From Clarkia xantiana subsp. parviflora (lineage: Eukaryota > Streptophyta > Magnoliopsida > Myrtales > Onagraceae): a stretch of DNA of 64,000 bases. Below, piece by piece: positions 23,755 through 35,491 of this stretch. Under the pieces are notes generated by a model. That model saw only the letters and a list, made by a program, of their open reading frames with translations. It had not been told where the DNA came from and did not search any database. The stretch is taken from NCBI GenBank assembly GCA_036873135.1, contig JAPTYO010000005.1, positions 9,774,166-9,838,165 on the forward strand. Reading direction: 5' to 3'. The translations under genes were made by a program, and so were the position numbers. Position 1 is the stretch's first letter. Each line of letters starts with the position of its first letter.

Positions 23755-24606
23755 TCATTTTTTATCGGATCGTACCTTAAGAGGATTGGTACAGGCAGTA
23801 GCCAGGTGGCCTTTTAGACCACACCTGAAGCACGTTCGAGATTCCACTCTTCGTGCTCGTTTCCTCTGCCTGTTCTTGCCCTCAGCTTGCTTTGGTTTGA
23901 AATTTCTTTGTTTGGAACAAGCAACTTGTTAGCCTTCTTTTGAAGGTCTTTGCCCTTTCTCTTGCGCTTACCATTCTGGTCCGTTGGAGAGGATGGCGCA
24001 ATATGCATCTCCGCTCTAGGCTTTCAGCCCTGAGTCGATCCTCCTCCAACTCGAGATGAACTCGTACGGACTCGAGTGTATCGAGATGCGTTGCATGGGT
24101 AAGTTGCATTTTCATGCTGTTCCAAGAGTCGGGCAAAGATCAAATGACGCACTGGACTTTTTGTTCCTCAAACAGAGTTTCCCCTGCCTCCTTGAGTTTA
24201 GCAAGCATGTTAGACATATTTCTGATATGCTACTTCATCGTGTGCTTAGAATTCATCTTATATGAGTCTAAAGAGAAGTTTAACGGCCGTTTCTGGGCTT
24301 CTTTAAGAGCGTTCCACAGGTTTTTAGCAGACTCAAGGTGATCATACCCGTAGAGTATGTCATCCTCCAGCAACGACATCAAGGTGGAACGAATTTCAAG
24401 GTCCTTGGCATCCCACTCGTCATGAGATTTCCTTTGCTCAATCAGTGAGGTCACCCTCAGGCCTAACTTTCTTATTTAGTCAAATGATCCAAACCTTTCA
24501 TTTCAGTAGTCACCATATTTGCTCGCTTATTCCAAATATTATAATTGTTACCATTCAATATTATCCCCTTATTCATTTGGGTGATCACATTGCTAATAGC
24601 AGCCAT
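23755..24606 (-). pseudogene. gag: Element D gag (broken, zinc knuckle intact)
   Basis: The start at 24606 gives MAAISNVITQMNKGIILNG, with the NYNIWNKR motif of copia gag, then a stop within about 45 codons. The frame 24454-24230 (HDEWDAKDLEIRSTLMSLL, SAKNLWNAL) and the frame 24136-23882 (MPDSWNSMKMQLTHATHLD, a leucine/glutamate-rich helix) follow with frameshifts. The tail is basic and ends in a perfect CCHC knuckle, CFRCGLKGHLATAC (23832-23791), before a TGA at 23757-23755. Gag binds the genomic RNA and forms the particle. The sequence differs from A's gag, so D represents another subfamily. Confidence 0.82.
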
Positions 24607-25803
24607 CGGTACTAACACATTTATAATCATGCGACAATCAGGGAGACAATAACATTCAGAAAAAGAATTGCATACATCGGATATCTATGAGATAGAAGGC
24701 GACAAGTAATGATTCCTCAGACGTCTAACCATTCCGACCACCTGTAAACCAACGGAAGGAGGCCGTGAAAGAGTTCACATTGACGTATTCTTTCTAATAA
24801 ATCAGTCTTTTAAAACGGTTTAATCGCTCTCACCGGAAAGGGGAATCTTAACATACACCCGATATTGGCTTTCCCAAAGTCCTTTTTAAAACGTGTTAGA
24901 ATTTCATGCAAGCATACACAACTCTACTACACAAGTAAATTATCATACGCTGCCTTATCCAAGAAAAAATCCAATCATCATGCATACGCATCATGCATGA
25001 TCACTCCATAACCAACATGCATATTTGGTGACTGATTTTCGATTTTAAACATTTGGGGCTGACTTGCAATTCATTCTAACAATCAATCATGTGACCTTCT
25101 AGACATGGATTCTAAGCAATAATAACCATCACAGCAAGTATATCCTAGTGTGCAACTCGTTAATTGAAATCCAGGGTTCTGCCCACAACATGCAATATCC
25201 AGCTAGCTTGACATAGTCAAGCGCAATTCGTTGAATTTCAACCCACTAAATGACTCAGTCCCAAAATCATGCGAATCTGATATTCATCCCCATAATCGAA
25301 ACTCAGGTTTGATTAAAACGAGAAAATTCAAAAGCAATTAGCGTTGTGTAGGTAATTTAAAGTTCGAAAAAATTTGGATTTTAGAAATTTGACCATCCTA
25401 TTTTCAGTTGACTCGGGTCGGTCCGACCAAAACGGTCCGGTTCACGTCAATTCAGTCCGATCGGAACGGTTTTGTGAAACCGGTCCGACCGGTCCGGTTT
25501 GGTAAAATAGGAATTCGGTTCGGTTATTCACACAAATCGGGTCGGTTTGGTTCGACCCATTAGTTACCTGGTCCGACCCGACCCAGATGGGTCAGACCGA
25601 TTGAGAAAACCTGGATTGGTTGACCCGCACCAGTTGGACCTGGGGAACCCGACCCGGTTCAGCCGGTTCGGGTTTCCATGGTCTTTTGGGTTAGTTGACC
25701 AGACACGGATGTGCAAAATGGGACCGGCTCAATACCCTATAGGTGCGGTAAGGTTTTAAATCCACTAAAAACTTCGTGGCTAAGTAGGGTTTTAAAATCC
25801 ACA
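24607..25803 (-). other. Element D leader, gag-proximal part
   Basis: This is an inverted copy of the group leader: repeated TAGAATTATATATGC-type segments, the CTTGAC-TAT-GTCAAG hairpin and GGGC-AGA-GCCC hairpin (about 25170-25225), and the GGTC/GACC block (25385-25720). It is cut at about 25803, where LINE K inserted, and resumes near 40505. Confidence 0.75.
25385..25720 (-). repeat. GGTC/GACC-rich leader repeat block of element D
   Basis: Dense GGTCCGACC, CCGGTCCGG and GGGTCGGTTTGGTTCGACCC motifs. It is the inverted homologue of 3610-4015. Confidence 0.8.
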
Positions 25804-26086
25804 GTTTTTTTTTTTTTTGTGAAAGAGCAATTCCATTAAAAAAGAGAGAGTTACAGCAAAAGCGGCATAATACAAAGGTTGTGTGGGATAGAGTCTGATA
25901 ACCAACTACCAGTGATATTAAGAGAAGAGGTGCGTCTGCATAACAAGTGGGCAGAACAGGTAAGAGGCCTAGGAACTAAGTGGACAGAGACAACGATATT
26001 TGTACAAACAAAACAGAAATCCTCGAAGACACTAAAGATAGACACGAGCGTTGTCGAGGCAGAGCCAATGGCAGTAGACAGGAGAA
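25804..26086 (-). mobile_element. LINE K, 3' end with poly(A) tail
   Basis: On the minus strand this ends TTTTTTAATGGAATTGCTCTTTCAC followed by about 15 A (25806-25820 as T). This 3' UTR form is common in plant L1-type LINEs. It matches LINE K at 33523-40490 in strand and position, and both parts lie inside the leader of D, so they are probably the two ends of one insertion. The RT part of ORF2 between them is missing. Confidence 0.7.
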
Positions 26087-26610
26087 TGTTGGATTACGGG
26101 GCAGATTACTACGGAAACATAAACAAGGTACATGCTTGTAATCCGAAATTACGCAGCGGAAGATATGCACATACCTTAAACCCTTTCCGTAGTCCCCAAA
26201 GATCCTGCTGAGGGAGTTTAGGACCCACCGGACGGAACCCGTAGAAGTTCTTGTTAAGGAAGTCCTACGCGGTAATGTCTCCACAGCAAAGCCTCTGGAG
26301 TGATTTTCTCTAAGCAAATTGGCACACCCTTGGTGGTGCAATATGGTTCGGCGAGTTGTGAAATACCCCAAATAAAACCCTAACACCCTTTATTTATAGG
26401 AGGAGCAAAGTGGACAAAAGTCCACTTTGCCCTTACCACCAAAGTTTCGTCCGGACATGTATAAGAGAGGCCCAATATATTGGGCCTCTCATGTCAATTG
26501 GGATTTGGGTCAAGCCCAATTTCCCTAATGTGACATTTACCCAATTTCTTAAGTAACGTATGCATATTAATGGGCTACCAATTACATCGCTCAGTCACCA
26601 AATGCTAACA
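26087..26610 (-). repeat. Element E (minus) 3' LTR, 524 bp
   Basis: It runs from TGTTGGATTAC to AAATGCTAACA and is a type-II LTR. It is about 75 bp shorter than the others, so it has an internal deletion. It is followed by the inverted PPT hairpin (CCCACTCGCCGGAATGGGAGG), which shows it is the 3' LTR of a minus-strand element. No matching target duplication was found at the other end of the block. Confidence 0.85.
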
Positions 26611-27122
26611 GATCCCACTCGCCGGAATGGGAGGATGCCTGTTAATGTATTGTTCTCTCGCATCAATATTTCACTCTTCTGTTCCTGCCCCTGCTTCCGA
26701 ATAGTTCATACGAAGTTTGCCGTGCGAACAGCGGATACTACGGGCATCGTGCTACTCATCTGTTAGGATAGTTGTAGCGCCCGCGGAACGTTGATTCCCT
26801 ATCAAAAATCAACAACACCAATTTGTATCGTGTTGTATCCTAGGTCAACTGATAATTCTCCAATTGCCCAGTTTCCACATAGGAATACTTCTCCAGGGTA
26901 TCCGCACAAGTATTCACAACCTTCAACTAATATACGGTTAGTGGCCACCTAGTGAATACAAGAGTCGGTGAATTACATGTGATATTGACCATCCCCAATG
27001 CTCATACCCTTAGTCAAACTCAACCGATTTCCAAAGACGTGGTAACTTGGCCTTTTTCTTCAGCACTGCGCTTATACGCTGGGAAGCGAACATTGAGCCT
27101 GACCTTAGATATGAGTTCTGAG
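26611..27122 (-). other. Element E 3' UTR fragment
   Basis: Inverted group 3' UTR starting with the PPT hairpin. It stops at ATGAGTTCTGAG, where the LTR of F begins. The continuation expected after this point is not present as an E-derived sequence in the window. Confidence 0.7.
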
Positions 27123-27719
27123 TGTTAGATTACAGGGAGTAATCACTACAGATACTACAAACATGGTACATGCTAGTAATCGATATTCAGCGGAAGATTC
27201 GCACATACCTCAGACAAAATCCGTAGTCCCAAGATTCTGCAGCAGGGAGTTCACGGTCCTCCGGTCGGCACCCGTAGAGGTTCTTGTTAAGGAAGCCCGA
27301 CGTGGTATATTTTCACCAACAAAGCCTCTGATCGATTCTTGGCAGGGACGGATCTCCGGAGTGTTTGCTCGAAAGAAAATTGGCACACCATTGGTGGTGG
27401 TAAAGTTTCGGCCGAACTAGGGTGTTATGGGGGGAGGGTTTTTCTCTCTAAAACACTATTAGGAGGAATTAAGGATTAACTTAATAAAACCCCTAAAACC
27501 CTCTTTATATAGGAGGAGTAAAGTGGACAAAAGTCCACTTTACCCACCTAAACTATTTCGGCCGGCCACTATATATAGGGAGGCCCATATTTGGGCCTCT
27601 CATGTCAATTGGGATTTGGGTCTGGCCCAATGTCCTAATGTGACAATTACCCAACTGTCTTAGGTAACATATACATATATTGGGCTTCCATTTACGACAC
27701 CCTTCACCATATGCTTACA
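27123..27719 (-). repeat. Element F (minus) 3' LTR, 597 bp
   Basis: It starts TGTTAGATTAC and ends ATATGCTTACA. The inverted U3 carries GTAAAGTGGAC/GTCCACTTTAC around AAAA (about 27518-27544), and the PPT hairpin follows directly. It lies inside the 3' UTR of E. Confidence 0.88.
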
Positions 27720-28915
27720 GCTCCCACTCGCCGAAATGGGAGGGTGTCTGTTAATCTATTATCGTCCAAATCAGCATTAACATTTCACTTCTTCGATCTC
27801 GCCCTTGCTTCCGAATAGTTCATACAAGGTTTGTCGTGCGACCGACGAACACGACGGGCATCGTGCTACTCATCAATTAGGAGTGTTGTAGCACCCGCGG
27901 AACGTTGAGTCCCTTTTCTTCAATCAACCTATTATAAACAATATAGTGTCGCTCTGTGTCCTAGGTCAACTGATGATTCTCCATTTGCATAGTTTCCACA
28001 TAGGAACACTTCTCCAAGGTATCCATACAAGTATTCACAACCTTCAACTAATATCCGGTTGGTGTCCACCTAGTGAATACAAGAGTCGGTGAATTACAGG
28101 TGAACTTGACCATTTTCATCGCTCATATCCTTAGTCAAACCCAACCGGTTTCCAAAGACGTGGTAAGTGGGCCTTTTTGGTCAGCACTACGCTCGTGGAC
28201 CGGTAAGTGAACATTGAGCCTGACCTTAGATATGAGTTCTGAGTCCGTAAGGATACTTCAGGTGCCTCTTCATAAGGCTCCCGGGATCAATCACACGCTC
28301 GAGGTAAAGAAGTTTGCGCCCGTTAGAATCACGAGGATTCTTATCTAGCACAACCGAGCTGTGACCCCGTGGTCGAACATGGCATGCGCAGTATGAAGCA
28401 CGCGTCGATAGCATACCCGAACTTTTAAGTTGACAGGAATGAGATATGTCAATCATGCTATCGCAGATTCTCATCTGGCCCATAATGTGGTTTAATGACA
28501 AACAGAATTCATCACGGCGATTTGCAAAACGAAGATCATGTCGAGTTACATAGAAACTAGATAATCTTCTTGCGTAATCAGGTTTATCCCCCTGATTTTT
28601 AGCCAGCCTTGCTTAGTACCGCAAGACGACCGTACCTTTGTGACTAGGTAAGGCCCACATTCGACATAGTTTGGCAAAGGATTGCATCCTCCTACGACTT
28701 AGTTTATACACCGTAAATTTGAACTATTCAAACATTATGACGTCGATGGATCATAAACTCGATTGCAATTGTCTCGTTTATTTAAAAACGCAACATTAAA
28801 TTATCAAAATTTTATCACAGATACATGCCACTTTTAAACCCTACACAATCCAAGCAGTTTTACATGCTTTTCGAATATCTCCCTGCGTAGTGGTTTAGTT
28901 CATGGGATAAATACA
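27720..28915 (-). mobile_element. Element F 3' UTR and tail end of RNase H
   Basis: PPT hairpin (27720-27742), 1.1 kb of group 3' UTR, then the last codons of RNase H on the minus strand (from about 28915; the LTKPL-type end is recognisable by homology). F breaks off at about 28915, where plus-strand element G begins. A 91-codon sense frame (28501-28226) includes the same small ORF as B (LSTRASYCACHVRPRGH, NPRDSNGRKLL). Confidence 0.7.
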
Positions 28916-29794
28916 ACAACGAAGACCTAACCCAATTCGAAACCGAGACCTGCGACCAGGACCATAAATACCACAAAGTTGTTCGATCCGATCGGATAAA
29001 TACAACAACGAAGACGTAACCCAATTCAAAATTGCTACAAGTCAAAAAGAACGCGGTTAGATAATTTATCTTTATTTTTTATTACTCCATTGTTAAATTT
29101 TTTAATAATGAACATGTATAAAACCGATTAAAACTGAAATTTGGAAATCGAAACGATTTACCTCGGATTACACCAGGTGGATTACAACGATTCGAAATAC
29201 AAAATTCAGCATTAAGTGTGTCTTTGATTTAATGCTAGAAATAAATTTTCTTTGCACGAATACCCGTTAAAGGATTCTACTCATACAACATTCTCGTATA
29301 GAATTTTAAACGAGCATCAGGTGAAAACCTAGATGCACGTTCCATGGTGGTTAAAACCTTGGATTATGAGCGAGCAATGAAAAATGAACGTCCGTTGAAC
29401 GACGTCTCCCACTATTAGCCTTTAACGACAAGGGATTGGCTAAAGCATTAAAACGATATACACACTCCATTAATAAGGACAATAACATGAACAATAAATT
29501 CTAACCTATAACGTCCCTTACATAAGGTGAGGTATTGGATTATTTACAAGTCATGTGGTGAACCTAATTAATTTACAGTCGGTTACACGACACCAAACAA
29601 TCTATTGGTAATGAGTGGAATCTTACCAAAATAGTGACATTATTGTTACTAAGACACGGATAGTACCAAATGAGCTACTGAAAAGTATCTCTAAAGCATA
29701 CATGTGTGTAATAGCTTAGGGAGATTGGTGACGTGGTCAAACATGATCATTTACATTATTGAGTTGACTCTCCGTAGCTTAGTTGAAATCAACG

Positions 29795-31865
29795 AACGAA
29801 GTTTTTGATTGAACTAGAGGACGCTTACGATCAGGTCCCACTCGATTCGAGTGGGAGAACTGAGATAGCAACGCAAGTGAACGATATGGTAAACGAAGAT
29901 GGAGACATTTTCATAATAAATCCATATATGGTAAATGAAGATGGAGACGTTTTCATAGTAAATCCAGTAGGAGGAATCAATCCGACCACAACAATCACTA
30001 TTGCTGCGGGTGCGAATCAAGTCGGACCTGATGATCATATTATTGAACCCATGGATGAAAATCCAATTTTACCACAACCACCTACTGTACCAAGTAGGAC
30101 TGGTATGACCAACTCGGTTTCCGGTCGTAATAACTATGGTATTCATCTCGGAGGTGGAAATCCGAGACCGAGAGGTCGTCCAAGAAAAGTTGTTGGTGAA
30201 AGTTCAAGTAGCGCCCTTGTTCCCAGTGGGAGTATTGAACTGACAACGAGCATTATTTCCAGCGGGAGTAAAGTTCAATCTCAAGATGGGATAAACGAGT
30301 CTAGACAAAGTCTAAGGCAACAAACTTCTCCCAAGAAGTATCCCATCGAAAGAGGCGAGTTATTCACTCTTACTTCAACCGGTAACGGTTAAACAAGCTA
30401 TGGAGGGACCTCAAGCGAAAGAATGGAGGAAAGTAATGGAAGATGAAATCGCCTCTATGAAAGCTAATTTTGTTTGGCCTTTAGTTGATTTTCCTGCTAA
30501 CCGCAGATCGATAGGTGCCAAGTGGGTTCTGAAATTGAGACTCACTGCTGATGGAGCTGTCGAGCGATACAAAGCTCGACTTGTCGCGAAAGGATATACC
30601 CAACTCCACGGAGTGGACTTTGACGATACTTACTCACCTACTATTCGTTACACCACAGTACGGGCCATATTGGCTTTGGTTACAAGCCTCGGTCTGGAGC
30701 CTCACCAAATAGATGTTAAAACTGCATTCCTCCATGGCAACCTAGAGAAAGCGATCTATATGGAACAACCTGAGGGTTTCATTACCCCTGGCAACGAAGG
30801 TAAGGTTTGTAAACCCCAAAGATCTATTTACGGTCTTAAACAATCATCTCGACAATGGTGCCGCAGATTCCATGAGAAAATCATTGGAAACAGATTCGTG
30901 AATCCTCACGAGGATCCATGCGTGTACACGAAGACTTCCAAGTCTAACTACGTCATCATTATGTCGATGACATAGTAATTGCCTAAAATGACGTAAGTTA
31001 CATGAATGAATCAAAATTCTGGCTAGCATCTGTATTTGAGATGAAAGACATGGGAGAGGCCACGTACATCCTAGGCATTAAGATTTCTAGGAATAGGGAT
31101 GCTCGTAAACTATGTATATCTCAGTAAGCCTATATCAATGAATTGTTGAAAAGGTTTCGACTACAGCATGTCAGGACGGTGGATACGCCGGTTGCGCTCG
31201 GGTGCGCGCTGCCGAAGCGTGACGGCCCGAAGAACCTGGTGGAGCGTAAACAGATGGACAGTTGGCAGCATAATGTATGCCATGCAATGATCTTGACTGG
31301 ACATCTATTATGCTGTTGGCCTTGTAGCACGATTCCAATCAGATCCTGGCACTCAACACCTAAAGGCTGTGAAACGGATAATTCGATACATGAAAGGTAC
31401 TACCGACTACGCTCTGCGCTATAAGGGTGGAAAACTCGTATTGTTAGGATATATTGACGCCGACCATGGTGGCGATCTTCATGATCGTAAGTCCACTTCA
31501 GGAGGGTATTCCTCCTTTCTGATGCCGTCACTTCATGGATGAGCAAGAAGCAAACATGTGTTGCGCTGTCTACTATGGAATCCGGATTCGTGGCCCTTTC
31601 TAAGAACGCACAAGAAGCAGTCTGGCTTAAAAGTTTCCTAACTACATTGCTTGGCGTCGAGGACAGGAGTAATCCTTTGAAGGTATACTCTGACAGTCAA
31701 GCAGCAATTGCAGCAGTTAAGAACCCCAAGTACCATAACAGGACAAAACACATTGACATAAAATATAATTTTGCTAAGAATATGGTTGAAGACAATGTTA
31801 TCACTTTAGAATACTTGTCTACTCAAAGTATGTTAGAATTTCTGGAACTGCGTAGGTTTAAGTGG
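29795..31865 (+). pseudogene. pol: Element G linker, reverse transcriptase and RNase H (broken)
   Basis: An open piece at 29805-30392 carries the linker, with an internal duplication of the VNEDGDIFIINP phrase. The piece 30400-30975 carries the RT N-terminus (AKEWRKVMEDEIASMKAN, YKARLVAKGYTQLHGVDFDD, DVKTAFLHGNLEKAIYMEQP). A frameshift just before the active site destroys YVDD. RNase H fragments are 31143-31424 and 31539-31877 (MSKKQTCVALSTMESGFVAL, SDSQAAIAAVKNPKYHNRTK). The usual LADPLTKP segment is deleted near 31830, so the C-terminus is shortened. About 30392 is a single frame break in an otherwise long coding run, making G one of the better preserved copies. Confidence 0.88.
29837..29857 (+). 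promoter_or_regulatory. Candidate central polypurine tract of element G
   Basis: CCCACTCGATTCGAGTGGG (29837-29855) is a perfect 9-bp inverted repeat around one base. It contains the 10-mer CGAGTGGGAG (29848-29857), identical to G's 3' PPT (32925-32934). Confidence 0.55.
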
Positions 31866-32935
31866 ACAGTATCGTGATGACACTTTTTGAGATGAAATAG
31901 AAATAAATTTCAGTTTTAGTTTATGATTATTATAACGTCATAATGTTTAAATATTCATCGGAATTTTCTGGTCTATAAACTAGTCGTAGGAGGGCCAACC
32001 TCCACAATAAAATAATTTCGAATGTGAACCAAGCCTCGTCACACAGGCTCGGTCGTCTTGACGGAGAAGGGATTCTCTATTAAGTCGAGGCTGGCTAAGA
32101 ACCACGGTGGCAAACCTGGTTAAGCAGAACGATCATTTGGTTTTGGAGTAACACGACAATGATCAAAGTTCTGCAGATCGCCGTTATGAACTACGTTCGT
32201 AATAAAATCACATTCTGGGCCAGATGACGAATCTGCGATAGCATATGACATTTCCCAACTTATGCGTGCTTCATACTACGCTTGCCATGTTCGACCACTG
32301 GGTTATGCTCGGTTGTGCTAGATAGAATCCACGAGATTCGTACGGGCACAAACTTCTTCACATAGAGCGTGTGACTGATCCCGGATGCTATATGAAGGAG
32401 CATCCAAAGTATCTTCACGGACACAGAACTCATACCTAAGGTCAGGCTCAATGTTCGCTTCCCGGTGTGTGAGCGCAGTGCCGAACAAAAAGGCCTAGTG
32501 ACCACCTCTTGGAAACCGGTTGGGTTTGACTAAGGTTATGAGCGATTGGGATGGTCAAGTATACATGAAATTTTTCGACTCTTGTATTCACTAGGTGGCC
32601 ACCAACCTGACATTACTTGAAAGGTTGTGAATACTTGTACGGATGCCTTGGAGAAGTGTCCTAAAGTGGGAACTGGGCAATTGGAAAATTTGCAGTTGAC
32701 CTAGGATACATCGCGACAATTTATTATTAACAGGTTGATTAGATATGGGGACTCAACGTTCCGTAGGCGCTACAATACTCCTAATAGATGAGTAGCACGA
32801 TGCCCGTCGTGTCCGCCGGTCGCACGGCAAACCTCGTATGAACTATTCTGAGCAGGGATTGGATCGAAGACCAAATGTGGATGTGTTGGTCGACAACATA
32901 TTAATAGGCACCCTCCCATTCCGGCGAGTGGGAGC
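31866..32935 (+). other. Element G 3' UTR and PPT hairpin
   Basis: Group 3' UTR with CACTAGGTGGCCACCAACC and GATGAGTAGCACGATGCCCG. It ends in CTCCCATTC-CGGC-GAGTGGGAG (32913-32934), one base before the LTR. Confidence 0.7.
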
Positions 32936-33522
32936 TGTTAGCATTTGGGGTTATGGGCCGCCGTAATTGGTAGCCCATTAAATATAGGCCATTAACCTAA
33001 GTAATTAGCAATGGTTCACATTAGGGATTTTGGGCTAGGCCTAAAATCCCATGTGACAAGGGAGGCCCAAAATTGGGCCTCCCTCCTAATGGGTTTGGCG
33101 CCGACCTAGACTAAAGGAGGTGGGATTTTTAATCCCACCTCAACTCCTGTATATAGGGACCTTGGGGAGACTTCTTAAGTGCTATTCTCCTCCCAAGTGT
33201 TGAGATTAAAACTCTCCCCCCTAGGTCTAGATAATTACGGCCGAACCTCACACCAAGGAGGTGCCAAATTGCGACGAGCAATTTACTCCAAGTAGATCCA
33301 TCCCGCGAAAATCGAAGGAGGTTTTGCTGTGAAGATCAAACCGCGTAGGGCTTCTCTAACAGGAACCTCTAAGGGGTACCGGTCGGTGGACCGAGAACTC
33401 CACTCGAAGATCTTGGGCTGCAAGAAAGGTTTAAGGTATGCGCACTTTCTTCCGCTGCGTAACTAATTACGTAGTACATACCTAGGGTTTCTTCTTACAT
33501 GATTAATCACCATAATCCTACA
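32936..33522 (+). repeat. Element G 3' LTR (587 bp)
   Basis: It begins TGTTAGCATTTGG and ends AATCCTACA. Two perfect 11-bp inverted repeats lie in U3: GGGAGGCCCAA/TTGGGCCTCCC (about 33059-33082), and GAGGTGGGATT/AATCCCACCTC (33117-33141), the latter just before the TATATAGGG box. It lies directly against LINE K at 33523. Confidence 0.88.
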
Positions 33523-34962
33523 GTGGCTGGTGGTAAAGAAGCCTGATATGGCTCGGAGGGTGTAAAAGAAGACGGTATCCCATTGAGATTAGAAGAAGCG
33601 GGGTGGGAAGACATCAGGGCCAGGAGACTTGTTAGAAGCCATGGATGAAAGAGAATAAGTAACCTCCTCAGAACGGAGTGGCTGAGTAAGGGATGGAATT
33701 GAGAGGGGGAAATAGAGAGGTGGATAACCGAGGTTAATGGGTAGATGGGTAGAGGCGGGGAGGCAGTAATGAGAGTAGAGAAAAAGGAAGTAACGTGGTG
33801 ATAGATTGTGTGGGGAGTGGTAAGCCAGGTTCCGGAAGCATCCTGAATCCAGTCCATTCGATTACGACGTCTCCTGGATATGATTTTTGCATGAAAAAAT
33901 TTAGTATTGCGGTCCCCCGCAGAAAGTTGGCATGATTTATGTCGCTAAAGAGTCTCTCCTTGAAGGTAGAGGTCGTGGATGCGAGAACAGAGGATATTAA
34001 CTTGTGGGGTGGAAGGGTCGGAGCATTGTGTAGCATCGAGAGAGGAAATGGCAAGGTTTAATTGAAGATGAATATTTCCAAAAACAGTGCGGTTCCAATG
34101 GCGAAGACGGTGACTGAGGCGGGCGAGCTTAGAGTGTAGGATATTGAGTGGAACCCGAAGTGGGGAGACTCCAGGAAGTGAGAAGGGTTTCATGGAAGGA
34201 AGGATGAGAAAGTCAAATGTTTTCAAATCGGAATGGTCGGGAACCTAAAGGGAAGGTGGAGGGAGGAGAGAGTTGTAAGAAGATTAGGCTGTGGTGTGAA
34301 GCGATCGTGGGGAGATGGAAGAGAGTGGCTTCAGGAAAGAGGAGACGCCAGTCGGGAGTAGCGAGGGTTCGATCAAAATGTTTGAGAATGAGGTTGGGGG
34401 CAGCGTCGGTTAGTCCATGTGAAATTCTGACCTTGAAAGCCAATATCAAGAAGATGGACTTCATTAGACCAGGAGTTGGCCTGGGAGAGACGATGAGCAG
34501 AGACGGGGTTGCCCCCAGATTTTTCTTCAAGAGCCCAAACATCATTGAGATCACTGATGAGCGCAAGAGGTGCGGATGAGGGGTGACAGAGGCGGTGGAC
34601 ATCTTCCCAAAATAGCATGCGATCCAAGATTGAAGATGGAGCATAGACAAAGCAGCAATCCCAATTAGGTCCAGAGGGTGTCAGAGTGATGTGTGCATAG
34701 ATGATATTAAGAGTAGAGTGAACAATGGAAAGTGCATGAGTATGACACCAAGCAAGAATTAAGTCGCCACGCGTGTGAACTGGAGGGAATGAGTAGTGAT
34801 AAAAAAACCTAAAGAGGCAAGGATACTTACTAGTCTAGGAACTTGGATTTTGATTTCGAAAAGAAAAATGATATTAGGTTGAAGGGTTGCGATCAGATGG
34901 CATAGGTGGCGAATTGTCAGGGTCTGACAGGTACCCTGAAAATTCCAGCAGAGAGTATTCAT
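33523..34962 (-). pseudogene. LINE K ORF2, endonuclease part (broken)
   Basis: It starts at 34962 with MNTLCWNFQGTCQTLTIRHL, the standard opening of plant L1 ORF2 endonuclease (WNCQGLG-type). It goes on with QPNIIFLFEIKIQ and, in 34650-34213, ATPDWRLLFPEATLFHLPTI followed by an SHHS site where the family has SDHxP. Several frameshifts follow, and beyond 33857 the sequence corresponds to the spacer before RT. The frame is cut at 33523 by element G, and the RT domain is absent from the window. ORF2 normally nicks target DNA and reverse-transcribes the LINE RNA. Its ATG overlaps the ORF1 stop as ATGA (34962-34959). Confidence 0.82.
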
Positions 34963-35203
34963 AATTCTAACGAAGGAGGGAAAAACCCCTTCGCTTCAAG
35001 ATCAACAACAGTAAACCCTAATGGATGCAAGCAAAACCCAAAAGTCCCGACGGTAAACCTAAGCCCTACACTAGTCTGATAAAAATAAAGGAGTCCAAGA
35101 GGAGAGAGATGAGGTACCTGAGAGTTAGGGAGATTAAGCACATCCTCCTCCATGGAAACATCATCCATAAGATCATCCTCAGGGTTAAGACGAGGGCGAA
35201 CCC
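34959..35203 (-). pseudogene. LINE K ORF1, C-terminal end
   Basis: It continues ORF1 from 38472, once J and one AACCC are removed, in the same reading frame. It is acidic (NPEDDLMDDVSMEEDVLNL), then ends in FTVGTFGFCLHPLGFTVV.. and a TGA whose last bases overlap the ORF2 ATG. Confidence 0.7.
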
Positions 35204-35460
35204 TGTTAGAAAATAATAATAATAATAATAAACTTGTTTCTAGATAGTCTAAGTTAGTTGGGAGATTGTCATTAAGACTAGGTAGTTGAGAAGTAGCATT
35301 AATTCTAAGTAGTTGGGAAGTAAGTCTAGAACTCTCATCTTGTACCCTATAAATAGATGATGGAATGAATGAGAAATCATCAAGTTGAGTAGACAAACAA
35401 CAAGTCTCTCATATCCTCTCCACCTCTCCCATTATCACAAACACATATTAAACACCAACA
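35204..35460 (+). repeat. Element J 5' LTR (257 bp)
   Basis: It starts TGTTAGAAAATAATAAT, ends AACACCAACA and has a TATA box (TATAAATAG) at about 35349-35357. I see no difference from the 3' LTR. Confidence 0.95.
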
Positions 35461-35462
35461 AG

Positions 35463-35474
35463 TGGTATCAGAGC
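35463..35474 (+). other. Element J primer-binding site (initiator tRNA-Met)
   Basis: TGGTATCAGAGC is the exact plant copia initiator-Met PBS, two bases after the LTR. Confidence 0.95.
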
Positions 35475-35491
35475 AAGGTTCGAAGATCGCA

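Larger units (their letters stand above)
28916..33522 (+). mobile_element. Element G: 5'-truncated plus-strand copia
   Basis: It contains the spacer, linker, RT, RNase H, 3' UTR, PPT and 3' LTR, but no 5' LTR, leader or gag. Its left end joins element F tail-to-tail at a short duplicated sequence (GATAAATACAACAACGAAGAC at 28915 and again about 81 bases on). Bases 28916-29790 are a non-coding spacer homologous to those of B and C. Confidence 0.85.
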
